Source: Chthonomonadaceae bacterium
Lineage (GTDB): Bacteria; Armatimonadota; Chthonomonadetes; Chthonomonadales; Chthonomonadaceae
DNA: 47,646 nt
Reading direction: 5' to 3'
Assembly: GCA_027459665.1 (NCBI GenBank)
Contig: DAIDHN010000030.1
Span: 1 to 47,646, forward strand
Shown: piece by piece, positions 25,586 through 33,586 of the stretch
Layout of the letters: each line of letters begins with the position of its first letter
How positions within the stretch are numbered: the stretch's first letter is position 1
Notes under the pieces: generated by a model
Seen by the model: the letters and a program-made list of their open reading frames with translations, nothing else
What the model was told of the DNA's origin: nothing
The model's database searches: none
Program-made: the position numbers and the translations under genes

Positions 25586-26830
25586 GTGAGCAGTACAACA
25601 CCGCTGCGCTGGCTTGCAGCATCAGAGGGAAGAGAATGGCTGGAGAGGGCTGCCAGCCTGCCTGCCGACCAGCTTGCCCGGCTGCAAACGCTGCGCCCGC
25701 TGGTGGGGCCAGAGCGGGCCGCCGCCCTGGTAGAGCAGCTGCAGCTGCGAAAACAGGCGGCAGAGCGTTTTCCGCAGGCAGGCAAAATGCTATTCACCCG
25801 CGCCGGGCTGGAGCAGTCTACCGCGCCTGCTGTCGCGCAGTGGAGGGCTTCCCTGTTTCCCGAAAACGAATGCTGCCTCGACCTTTGCTGTGGAATAGGC
25901 GGCGACCTCATCCCCCTGGCGCAGCGCATGCCGATTCTGGCAGCAGACAGCGATTCAGACGCGCTTTTCTGTGCGCGTCACAACCTGTCGCTTTTTGCCT
26001 CAAAACATGAAACACGCTTTCTGCAGGCCGATGTAACTACTCTTTCACTGCCTGCACTGCGCAGCACAGGCTTTCGCACCCTTTTTTGCGACCCTGCCAG
26101 GCGCACCATGCAGCAGGGCGGCATGGTGCGCACCAGATCGCTGGGAGAAAGCAGCCCGCCGCTGCACTGGATGCAAACCCTGCGGCATGCCCTCGATTTT
26201 GCAGCGCTTAAACTCTCGCCTGCCGTACCGCGCCACGAGCTGGAACTGCTGGGAGGGCACACATACTTTGTTTCGTACGGCAGGGTATGCAGAGAAGCAT
26301 GCTGCCTGCTGCACCTGCCGCACGGCCCTGCAGGAGCGGTTTTGCTGCAGCAGGATGCAACAGCAGATACCATGCATGCGCTGCCAGGAGAGAGCGCACA
26401 GGCATCGCCCGCCATGCAGTGGCTTGTAGAGCCAGATCCCGCCCTCATTCGCGCCGGCCTCACCGATGCTTTCGCTGTGCGCACAGGCTGCATGCGCCTG
26501 GCCCACGGGCTGGACTATCTTACCGCGCACAGCCGTTTTGAAACCCCATGGGCCGATTTTTACCGCATACTAGATGCCATGCCCTATCACCCCGCAAAAG
26601 TAAAACAGTGGCTGCAGGCCCGCAATGCAAGGGTGACTGTGGTGAAACAGCGTGGCACAGACCTGCAGCCTGAACAGGTAAGACGGCAGCTGCAAACAAA
26701 AAAAACAGCAGACGGCGTGCCACTCACCCTGGTGCTGGCGCGCATTGGCCGTTCTTTCAACGCCATACTGTGTGAGCCGCTTCACCGTACTGCAGCTGCT
26801 GAGCAGGAACAGCAGGAGACCGCCTGGTAA
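25586..26830 (+). CDS. Class I SAM-dependent methyltransferase with THUMP-like C-terminus
   Basis: A ~414-residue methyltransferase. The SAM-binding motif I is CLDLCCGIGGDLIPLA, followed by ILAADSDSDAL. The catalytic-side motif is LFCDPARR, the signature of a family found in Bacteroidetes and Actinobacteria and annotated as THUMP-like. The C-terminal part MPYHPAKVKQWLQARNARVT with VVKQRGTDLQPEQVRRQL matches the THUMP-like domain, suggesting an RNA target; the substrate is not known. The frame is open to 25448, but those residues show no homology and contain a TATAAC -10-like box. GTG at 25586 puts the N-terminus at the conserved part; the ribosome site is weak, so the start is uncertain. Confidence 0.82.
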   Translation: MSSTTPLRWLAASEGREWLERAASLPADQLARLQTLRPLVGPERAAALVEQLQLRKQAAERFPQAGKMLFTRAGLEQSTAPAVAQWRASLFPENECCLDLCCGIGGDLIPLAQRMPILAADSDSDALFCARHNLSLFASKHETRFLQADVTTLSLPALRSTGFRTLFCDPARRTMQQGGMVRTRSLGESSPPLHWMQTLRHALDFAALKLSPAVPRHELELLGGHTYFVSYGRVCREACCLLHLPHGPAGAVLLQQDATADTMHALPGESAQASPAMQWLVEPDPALIRAGLTDAFAVRTGCMRLAHGLDYLTAHSRFETPWADFYRILDAMPYHPAKVKQWLQARNARVTVVKQRGTDLQPEQVRRQLQTKKTADGVPLTLVLARIGRSFNAILCEPLHRTAAAEQEQQETAW

Positions 26831-26855
26831 ATTTTTGCCATCAAACTGCCGAATA
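26828..26855 (+). promoter_or_regulatory. Sigma28-like promoter candidate upstream of the sigma gene
   Basis: TAAATTTT (26828-26835, using the stop codon of the methyltransferase), 12 bases, then GCCGAATA (26848-26855). Matches to TAAAGTTT and GCCGATAA are 7/8 and 6/8. It lies about 108 bases before the ATG of the sigma28-type gene and would make that gene autoregulated. Confidence 0.45.
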
Positions 26856-26962
26856 TCTGAATGTACTGCTATTCGCAGGGCTGCAGCTTTACCGAACAGG
26901 ATGTTCGGGGCCTGTCAGGGAGTGACGGGCTGTTGCGGCGCAATCATGGAGGAATCATAGAG

Positions 26963-27724
26963 ATGGGCGATCTCTCAAATCGCACACTCTGGCACCAGTT
27001 CAAAACGTGCCAGAGTGTGAAAGCGCGTGAAACGCTGATTCAGCGGTATGCACACCTGGTCTCTATCACAGCAGGCAGGCTGTTTGGGCCTCTGCCCGGC
27101 GGAATAGAGCGCGATGACCTGATCAGCGCAGGCATTGTAGGGCTTATCAAGGCAGTAGATCAGTTTGACCCCAATCGCGGCATAAAGTTTGAAACCTATG
27201 CCATCACCCTGGTGCGCGGCGCAATACTGGAAATGCTGCGCAGCGATGACTGGGTTCCCCGGCTGGTACGCGATCAGCAAAAACAGCTCAAGCAAACCTT
27301 TATGCGCCTGGAAACAGAGTTTGGCAGACCGGCTACCGAAGAGGAAGTAGCTGCAGAACTGGGCATTACTACCGAGAGGCTGGCCAAAATTCTCACCAGC
27401 ATTGGCAGGGCGAGCCTGCTTTCGCTTGACGATTTGCGCATTGGAAGCGAACAGCAGCGCCTTTCAGACGTGCTTCCCAACGAAGACCCCGGCCCTCTTG
27501 AATGCGTGGCGCTGCGCGAAAGAAGAAATGCACTGGCCACCGCCATAGACCGCCTGCCAGACCGCGAACGCACCGTTGTGGCGCTCTATTACCACGAGGG
27601 GCTTACCTTCAAGGAGATTGGGCAGGTACTCACCGTTTCAGAATCGCGGGCGTATCAGCTGCACGCACAGGCGGTTACCCGCCTGCGTGGATACCTCGAC
27701 GCATTGCACGAACTGTTTCCCTAA
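26963..27724 (+). CDS. fliA: FliA/WhiG-type sigma factor
   Basis: A 253-residue sigma28-family factor that directs RNA polymerase to flagellar and chemotaxis promoters. Region 2 is clear: RYAHLVSITAGRLFGPLPGG, DDLISAGIVGLIKAVDQFDP and FETYAITLVRGAILEMLRSDDWVPR. Region 3 is TEFGRPATEEEVAAELGI. Region 4 is LPDRERTVVALYYHEGLTFK plus EIGQVLTVSESRAYQLHAQA, the -35-binding helix-turn-helix. The ATG at 26963 follows GGAGG; the frame upstream to 26861 is not homologous. A terminator follows. It stands apart from the fliM operon but probably controls it. A WhiG-like name is equally valid. Confidence 0.93.
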   Translation: MGDLSNRTLWHQFKTCQSVKARETLIQRYAHLVSITAGRLFGPLPGGIERDDLISAGIVGLIKAVDQFDPNRGIKFETYAITLVRGAILEMLRSDDWVPRLVRDQQKQLKQTFMRLETEFGRPATEEEVAAELGITTERLAKILTSIGRASLLSLDDLRIGSEQQRLSDVLPNEDPGPLECVALRERRNALATAIDRLPDRERTVVALYYHEGLTFKEIGQVLTVSESRAYQLHAQAVTRLRGYLDALHELFP

Positions 27725-27748
27725 GGCTTATTCAGCCTGCTGTTTTCT

Positions 27749-27784
27749 ACTGTACGGGCGGAGCATTTCACCCGTACAGTTTTC
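27749..27784 (+). terminator. Terminator after the sigma factor gene
   Basis: A 10-bp perfect stem (ACTGTACGGG with CCCGTACAGT) around a 12-base loop, followed by TTTC. It lies 25 bases after the stop codon. The convergent gene ends at 27875. Confidence 0.75.
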
Positions 27785-27874
27785 TGCTTCTGCAGCATAA
27801 CAGCCCTGCCCTTTCAGCGCTTCTGCACAGCGGCGCAGGGCAGGGGCAAACGGCCTGCAGAAAACGCTGCGCGG

Positions 27875-28417
27875 CTACCTTCCCAGCGGAAAGCGCAGCT
27901 GCAGGGTAAACAGCGGGTCGCCAAAACCGGCAAAATGCATGGTGCCTTCCAGCCCAATGCTGTGCGCCAGCGTTGCGCCTGCCAGTATCTTGCCCCCAAA
28001 CCGGGTACGCTCGCCCAGGTACGGCCCTATGCCTACCCCCGCGTAAAAAGCGTTCAGCCCGATGATCTGAGGGCTGTATATTTCATCAATGGTAAGTGGA
28101 AACAGCGTGGTGACTCTGCCGAAATTTGCGCTTACCACTGCATCCAGGTCGATGCGCGTAGAAAGCCGGGGCGAAATATGCAGACCCGGAATGGTAAAAT
28201 CGATGCCGCCGTCAAACTTGACGCGCGGAGATACCTCTGCACCCAGTCTAATATGCACAGGCACCAGTTGTGGAATAGCCCCTATCGCCTGCAGCTGCGC
28301 AACCCTCGGCTGCAGCTGAAGCTGCATTTTTCCCAGCTGCTGTGCGTTCGCGCCCGATGCCGCCGCCAAAGCCAGTGCAAAAACCGGCACACCCTTCGCA
28401 ATACTTCTTCTCTGCAT
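27875..28417 (-). CDS. Secreted protein, possible outer-membrane beta-barrel
   Basis: A 180-residue exported protein with no recognised family. The signal peptide is clear (FALALAAASGANA then QQLGKM). The mature part alternates hydrophobic and polar residues in strand-like stretches (ISPRLSTRIDLDAVVSANFG, YAGVGIGPYLG, GGKILAGATL, GTMHFAGFG) and ends in TLQLRFPLGR, an aromatic-containing terminal strand, as in small outer-membrane barrels. The ATG at 28417 is chosen for the signal peptide; the frame upstream runs through the repeats of the next gene. It lies downstream of the Gly-Pro-rich gene and may be cotranscribed. Confidence 0.7.
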   Translation of the reverse strand: MQRRSIAKGVPVFALALAAASGANAQQLGKMQLQLQPRVAQLQAIGAIPQLVPVHIRLGAEVSPRVKFDGGIDFTIPGLHISPRLSTRIDLDAVVSANFGRVTTLFPLTIDEIYSPQIIGLNAFYAGVGIGPYLGERTRFGGKILAGATLAHSIGLEGTMHFAGFGDPLFTLQLRFPLGR

Positions 28418-28589
28418 CGTATCTCTCTTTCTCTGTTTTATAGTACACACAATACCAGATGCAGATACATTCCTGCCGCGCATCATAAATTCCTGCCGCA
28501 GCAAAATGCGCAGAGCCGCAGTTATCTGCAGTCTCCGCGCACCTTGTTCCTTACGCCCTCCCCTGTAGAACCAGAGGCTTAGCGCAGGA

Positions 28590-29564
28590 CTACCCTTGCG
28601 GGCCGCCGGGGCCGCCGCCAGGCCCGCCAAACCCAGGGCCGCCGGGAGGCATTCCGCCAGGTCCACCAGGCCCACCGGGGCCACCGAAACCGGGGCCGCC
28701 AGGACCACGCCCGCCAGGCCCGCCAAACCCAGGGCCACCAGGTCCGCCAGGGCCGGGTCTGCCGCCGGGAGCGTGGCTTGAGACGAACTGAAGCAAAATA
28801 CGCAGCTGGTCTGCATTCAGCAAACCGTCTACCTTTTGCGTCAGCGTTTTATGCTCCTCGCGCATTGCAGCCATGGCTGCAAAACGGTCGCCCTGCGAAA
28901 ACGCTTTCTCCATGCTGCTGCGGGTCTGCTTGTGCACTGCATCTGCCGCAGACTGAATAGACTTCAGCTGCCCGTCGCTCAGCTTCAGTTTTCCCATCAG
29001 TTCAATAGGCAGCTGCGCCTCTGCCCACACCTGCACCCGGCTGAGAAGCGCCGGTGCCTGTGCGCGCTGGCTGCTGGTGAGTACTGCCTCAATTTCGCTG
29101 CTTGCCTTTTTACGCGCTGCAGCAAACCCTCTCCCCCCAAACCCGCCGCCGGGAGGCATTCCGCCGGGGCCGCCGAAACCAGGACCACCGGGACCACCGG
29201 GTCCGCCGCCGGGACCACCGGGGCCGCCAGGACCACCGGGGCCGCCAAATCCACGGCCGCCGAAACCAGGGCCGCCAGGACCACCGGGTCCGCCAAATCC
29301 ACGGCCGCCAGGACCACCGGGGCCGCCGGGCATGTTGTTGCGCAGAATGTGCATTACCTGCTGAAACTGAGCATTGGTAAGCGAGAGTTTTGTTTTGAGA
29401 ACAAAGGGGGGCACATCAGCCAGCATCGGCTTGCGCAGAAGCATGCCCATCATTCGGCCGCCGGGAGGAGGCGGGGGCATGTTCTGCTGAGCATTGGCAG
29501 AGGTTTGCCAAAGTGGTATAACGCAAAGAGCCAGAGCGGCAGCGCCAGATACAATTGGTTTCAT
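28590..29564 (-). CDS. Secreted LTXXQ-type protein with collagen-like Gly/Pro blocks
   Basis: A 324-residue exported protein: signal peptide (AAALALCVIPLWQTSANA), then Pro-rich PPPPPGGRMMGMLL, an LTXXQ-like helix (LKTKLSLTNAQFQQVMHIL), a long Gly-Pro-Phe-Arg block of GPGG and GFGG units (29130-29340), a helical core (LKLSDGQLKSIQSAADAVHK, FAAMAAMREEHKTLTQKVDG), and a second Gly/Pro block up to the C-terminus (28590-28760). The helical parts resemble Spy/CpxP periplasmic chaperones. The Gly-Pro blocks are low-complexity and not strict Gly-X-Y collagen. The ATG at 29564 follows AAAGGAA. Function unknown; a surface or cell-envelope role is plausible. Confidence 0.75.
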   Translation of the reverse strand: MKPIVSGAAALALCVIPLWQTSANAQQNMPPPPPGGRMMGMLLRKPMLADVPPFVLKTKLSLTNAQFQQVMHILRNNMPGGPGGPGGRGFGGPGGPGGPGFGGRGFGGPGGPGGPGGPGGGPGGPGGPGFGGPGGMPPGGGFGGRGFAAARKKASSEIEAVLTSSQRAQAPALLSRVQVWAEAQLPIELMGKLKLSDGQLKSIQSAADAVHKQTRSSMEKAFSQGDRFAAMAAMREEHKTLTQKVDGLLNADQLRILLQFVSSHAPGGRPGPGGPGGPGFGGPGGRGPGGPGFGGPGGPGGPGGMPPGGPGFGGPGGGPGGPQG

Positions 29565-29591
29565 GTTGTCTATTCCTTTTCTGTGTGAACT

Positions 29592-29614
29592 GCTGCAGAG
29601 GGATGCTCTGCAGC
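29592..29614 (-). promoter_or_regulatory. Leader hairpin upstream of the Gly/Pro-rich gene
   Basis: A perfect 9-bp stem GCTGCAGAG/CTCTGCAGC with a 5-base loop lies 28 bases before the start at 29564, between the RNase J stop and this gene. No T-run follows, so it is more likely an mRNA-leader structure than a terminator. Confidence 0.4.
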
Positions 29615-29672
29615 GACCTGCATTACTAGAATACAGAAGCAACATGAAACCAGTATGAAAAGAAAAATTACC

Positions 29673-31343
29673 TCATATTTCCATCACAACAGGCACAATC
29701 ACCGGTCTGCGGTTGGTGCGCTTGCGCAGAAAACGGGCGGTGGCATCATGTACTGCCAGGCGCACCGTATCAAGGTCAGCACCTTCTGCATAGCTCAGTT
29801 CTTCTACTGCCTGCACCACCCGCTCGGCTGTTTCCTCAAACAGCGCACTGCTGTCTTCAGGGTGCAAAAACCCCCTCGACAAAATGTCTGGCCCGGCAAC
29901 AATCTCCCCGTTAGACCTGTCCATGCTAATAGTTACCACCACAGTGCCATCCTGCGCCAGATGTCTGCGATCGCGCAGCACCGCATCGCTCACCCCGCCG
30001 GCAGATATGCCGTCTACCAGCACGCTGCCGTGCGGCACGGTGGTTTCTGCACGGCGCACGCCTTCTTCATCCATCACCAGCATCTGCCCAGTTTCAAAGG
30101 TAAGCGTTTGTTCTGGCAGATAGCCCATTTCCTGCACCATGCTGCAATAGGCTGCATAGTGGCGCGGCTCGCCATGGTAGGGCGCCACAAATTCGGGGCG
30201 GGTCAGGTTGATCATCATCTTCAGCTCTTCCTGATAGGCATGCCCCGAAACGTGCACATTCTGCAGCATTTCATAAATCACCGAGGCGCCCAGCCTGAAT
30301 ATGCGGTTCACCACGCGCCATACCATGTCTTCGTTGCCTGGGATGGGGGTAGAAGAAAGCACCACCGTATCGGAAGGCTCAATCTGAATTTTGGAATTTT
30401 CGTCCCTGCTCATGCGCGTCAGCCCGGCAAGCGGTTCGCCCTGGCTGCCGGTGGTAAGAATGGCAATGCGCGATGGCTCAATTTTATACACATCCTCTAC
30501 GCGCACCAGTTCGGTATCTTTCATGCGAATAAAGCCCAGCGAACGTGCAGTGGCCACGTTTTGCACCATAGAGCGGCCAAATATGGCGACCTTGCGCCCA
30601 TGCTTCACGGCGCGGTCGTACACGGTTTGCACGCGGTGCAGGTTAGAACCGAAGGTAGCCACAATGACCCTGCCGGGCGCTTCGCGCATAAACCTGTCGA
30701 ACACGGGTATCAGGGTGCTTTCAGAAGGAGACCAGCCCTTGCGCTCTACATTCACGCAGTCGGAGATCAGCAGTTTCACTCCCTCTTCTCCGTAGTGCGC
30801 AAAGCGTGCGGCATCAAAAATATGCTGGTCTATGGGCGTCTGGTCTATCTTAAAGTCGCCTGTGTGCATCACCACCCCAAACGGGGTGCGTATGGCCAGA
30901 CTCATGGCGTCTGGCAGCGAGTGCGTTACATGAATGGCCTCTACCTGCAGCGCCCCAAAATCAACCGCTTCCCTTTCGGGGTACGGTATCAGTTCCACTG
31001 CAGAAGCCAGCCCGTGTTCGGCAAGTTTTTCCCGTATCATGCCCAGGGTAAGCGGTGAAGCGTACAGCGGTACAGAAAGCTGTTTCAGCACATAAGGCAG
31101 TGCGCCCACATGGTCTTCGTGGCCGTGTGTGAGGCAGATTGCCCGCACTTTTTCCCTGTTTTCCAGCAAATAGGTAATGTCAGGCAGTATCAGGTCTACG
31201 CCCGGCTGCTCCTGATTGGGAAACATCACTCCGGCATCTACCACCACAATGCAGTCGCGGCATTCAAATGCCAGCATATTCTTGCCAATATCTCCGCTGC
31301 CTCCCAGAGAGATAATTTTCACAACATCCTCGGTTTCTTTCAC
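29673..31343 (-). CDS. rnj: Ribonuclease J
   Basis: RNase J is a metallo-beta-lactamase-fold exo/endoribonuclease for mRNA decay and rRNA maturation. The 556 residues have normal length. Motifs: IISLGGSGDIGKNM, the zinc-binding THGHEDHVGALPY, HVTHSLPDAMSLAI, MHTGDFKIDQTP, the beta-CASP region (VATFGSNLHRVQ, ILTTGSQGEPLAGLTRM), and HVSGHAYQEELKMMI. The start is GTG at 31343 after AAAGGAGAATT. It is third in the asd-dapA-rnj operon, an order known from Firmicutes, 48 bases after dapA. Confidence 0.96.
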   Translation of the reverse strand: MKETEDVVKIISLGGSGDIGKNMLAFECRDCIVVVDAGVMFPNQEQPGVDLILPDITYLLENREKVRAICLTHGHEDHVGALPYVLKQLSVPLYASPLTLGMIREKLAEHGLASAVELIPYPEREAVDFGALQVEAIHVTHSLPDAMSLAIRTPFGVVMHTGDFKIDQTPIDQHIFDAARFAHYGEEGVKLLISDCVNVERKGWSPSESTLIPVFDRFMREAPGRVIVATFGSNLHRVQTVYDRAVKHGRKVAIFGRSMVQNVATARSLGFIRMKDTELVRVEDVYKIEPSRIAILTTGSQGEPLAGLTRMSRDENSKIQIEPSDTVVLSSTPIPGNEDMVWRVVNRIFRLGASVIYEMLQNVHVSGHAYQEELKMMINLTRPEFVAPYHGEPRHYAAYCSMVQEMGYLPEQTLTFETGQMLVMDEEGVRRAETTVPHGSVLVDGISAGGVSDAVLRDRRHLAQDGTVVVTISMDRSNGEIVAGPDILSRGFLHPEDSSALFEETAERVVQAVEELSYAEGADLDTVRLAVHDATARFLRKRTNRRPVIVPVVMEI

Positions 31344-31391
31344 AATTCTCCTTTCATACGGGGCCAGCCGGTCAAATGGGGAAGCAGACTG

Positions 31392-32291
31392 TTAAAGCAG
31401 TCCGGCCTGCGCCAGTGCGGTGCGCACAATATTTTTTTCGTTTTCATTTGCCTCCACCAGCGGCAGGCGCAGCGGCCCTGCAGCAAGGCCAAGCATGGCC
31501 ATTGCCGCCTTGAGCGGCGCGGGGCTGGAGGTAGAGGGCTGAAAACAGGCGCGTACAATGGGCAGCATGCGGTAATGCAGTGCAGCGGCTTCTTCCTGAT
31601 CGCCGGCAAAAAAGGCGGTATGCATTGCTTTCAGGTGTTTGCCCACAAGGTGCGAAGTTACGCTCACCACGCCGCAGCCACCCACAGAAAGCATGGGCAG
31701 GGTAAGGCCGTCCTCGCCGCTGTAGAGGGCGAAGCGCGAACCCGCCCCTGCTGCAATGGCTGAACACTGCATCAGATCGCCAGAGGCTTCCTTTACAGCC
31801 ACAATGTTTTCCACATCGTGCGCCAGCCTCAGGGCGGTGGCGGCCTCCAGGTTGCGTGCGGTGCGCGCAGGCACGTTGTACAGCATGCAGGGCAGTTTGG
31901 GCACGCTTGCGGCAATGGTGCAAAAATGCTGGTACAGCCCCTCCTGCGAGGGGCGGTTATAGGGCGGCACCACCAGCAGCGCACCATCCACCCCAATATC
32001 CGCGGCTTCACGGGTCAGCTGCACAGAAGCTGCCGTGTCGGCGCTGCCCGTGCCTGCAATTACGCTGCACCTGTTTGCCGATGCCTCTTTCACCAGCTGA
32101 AACATGGTCAGCTTTTCTTCATGGCTCAGCGCTGGCGACTCGCCTGTGGTGCCGCATACCACAATACCGTCGGATCCATTCTGCAGCAGATGCTCCACTA
32201 TTTGCTTTACGCCCGCCTCGTCAAGTTTGCCGCCAGCATCAAACGGCGTAATCATGGCGGTAATCACCTGGCCAAAGGGTGTGTATCTCAT
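31392..32291 (-). CDS. dapA: 4-hydroxy-tetrahydrodipicolinate synthase
   Basis: DapA condenses pyruvate with aspartate semialdehyde in the lysine/diaminopimelate pathway. Motifs: VITAMITPFDAGGKLD, VCGTTGESPALSHEEK, VVPPYNRPSQEGLYQHF with the catalytic Tyr, LYNVPARTA, and the Schiff-base Lys in IVAVKEASGDL. The 299 residues are typical. The ATG at 32291 overlaps the asd stop (ATGA) and has GGAG upstream. The substrate comes from the product of asd next door, so order follows pathway. Confidence 0.96.
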   Translation of the reverse strand: MRYTPFGQVITAMITPFDAGGKLDEAGVKQIVEHLLQNGSDGIVVCGTTGESPALSHEEKLTMFQLVKEASANRCSVIAGTGSADTAASVQLTREAADIGVDGALLVVPPYNRPSQEGLYQHFCTIAASVPKLPCMLYNVPARTARNLEAATALRLAHDVENIVAVKEASGDLMQCSAIAAGAGSRFALYSGEDGLTLPMLSVGGCGVVSVTSHLVGKHLKAMHTAFFAGDQEEAAALHYRMLPIVRACFQPSTSSPAPLKAAMAMLGLAAGPLRLPLVEANENEKNIVRTALAQAGLL

Positions 32292-33313
32292 GCTATGCTC
32301 CGGGTCTGCTGCACCCATGTCTCGGCGATCTGGAAGCCGTTGAGAGCAGCGCCTTTCAAAATCTGGTCTCCGCTCACAAACAGGTCGATGGCATCCGGGT
32401 TAGATATGTCTTCCCGTATGCGCCCTACCAGCACGTCATCCTGTCCACTGGCCTCTATGGGCATAGGAAAGTGGTTGTTGTCGCGGTCATCCACCAGTTT
32501 CACGCCCGGCGCGCGCGCCAGGGCTTTTCTCACCTCGTCTAGCGAAGGGCGTTTGCCCGCTTCAAATTCTATGTTCACCGATTCTGAATGCGCTCTCAGC
32601 ACAGGCACGCGAATGCAGGTGGGTGTAATGCGCAGCGAATCATCGTGCAGTATCTTGCGCGACTCTTGCACCATTTTGCGCTCTTCCTCGTTGTAGCCGC
32701 TTGAGTCTATTTTAGTGTTGTGGCTAAAAAGGTTGAATGCAATGGGGTACGGAAACACCTGTGGAATGGGGGGGCGTTCGCGCAGAATGTCGGCGGTCTG
32801 GTCTATCAATTCATTCATTGCCTGTGCCCCTGCTCCACTGGCCGCCTGGTAAGTAGAAACCACCACGCGCCGAACCGGCGCCAGTTTGCGCAGCGGCGCC
32901 AGCGCCATAAGCAAAATAATGGTAGAGCAGTTGGGGTTGGCAATAATGCCCTGGTGCCAGGCAATATCTTCCGGGTTGATTTCGGGTATCACAAGCGGCG
33001 TTTGCGGGTCCATGCGAAAAGCGCTGGAGTTGTCTATCACCAGGGCGCCTGCGCGCACTGCCGCAGGCGCAAATTCCTTGCTGCGACTGCCGCCCGCCGA
33101 AAAAAAGGCTATGTCTACACCTTCAAAAGAATGCTCAGTCAGTTTTTCTATTGCATGGTTTCGCCCATGAAAATTTACGGTTCTGCCTGCAGAGCGTTCG
33201 GAAGCAAGCAGATGCAGGCTTTGCAGCGGAAACTCGCGCGTTTCCAGCAGCCTGAGAAACTCTGTGCCCACGGCTCCGGTAGCGCCTGCAACAGCAACAT
33301 GATAAGTACGCAT
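32288..33313 (-). CDS. asd: Aspartate-semialdehyde dehydrogenase
   Basis: Asd reduces aspartyl phosphate to aspartate semialdehyde with NADPH, the branch point to lysine, threonine and methionine. The N-terminal Rossmann motif is VAVAGATGAVGTEFLRLL, the catalytic Cys is in GIIANPNCSTI, and the active-site His in PVLRAHSESVNIEF. 341 residues. It is the first gene of the asd-dapA-rnj operon and divergent from aroC across 273 bases. Confidence 0.97.
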   Translation of the reverse strand: MRTYHVAVAGATGAVGTEFLRLLETREFPLQSLHLLASERSAGRTVNFHGRNHAIEKLTEHSFEGVDIAFFSAGGSRSKEFAPAAVRAGALVIDNSSAFRMDPQTPLVIPEINPEDIAWHQGIIANPNCSTIILLMALAPLRKLAPVRRVVVSTYQAASGAGAQAMNELIDQTADILRERPPIPQVFPYPIAFNLFSHNTKIDSSGYNEEERKMVQESRKILHDDSLRITPTCIRVPVLRAHSESVNIEFEAGKRPSLDEVRKALARAPGVKLVDDRDNNHFPMPIEASGQDDVLVGRIREDISNPDAIDLFVSGDQILKGAALNGFQIAETWVQQTRSIA

Positions 33314-33356
33314 CGAAATAAAACAGACCCTCTTTCCTGAATGTAAATTCTTTCAT

Positions 33357-33384
33357 AGTGTACCCCATTCCCCTCTCTGTTGAA
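33357..33384 (-). promoter_or_regulatory. Weak sigma70-like promoter candidate for asd
   Basis: On the minus strand TTCAAC (33384-33379), 16 bases, TACACT (33362-33357), about 44 bases before the asd start. Both boxes are imperfect. The rest of the 33314-33586 divergent region showed no clear operator. Confidence 0.3.
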
Positions 33385-33586
33385 GGCTTTTCAGCGCATC
33401 CGCGCCACTGCCGCCGCCCATTTGCTGCAGCCGCTGCTGCCTGCTTTATACACCCTGCCGCTATTTGCCGCACTGCAAAATATGTGCCATGCCCCCTGTT
33501 TCGAGTAAACTGTAAGCACGACAAACAACCGCCTGCAGCGCCATATACAGTGGGTTGCATGGCAATGCATGAAAGGATACACAGTT

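Noticed and set aside
28590-29390. Long open frames on the plus strand opposite the Gly/Pro gene, and a CRISPR-like look of the repeated DNA
   Set aside because: They are shadows of the Gly/Pro codon repeats; units are variable, codon-based and have no spacers, so it is not a CRISPR array.
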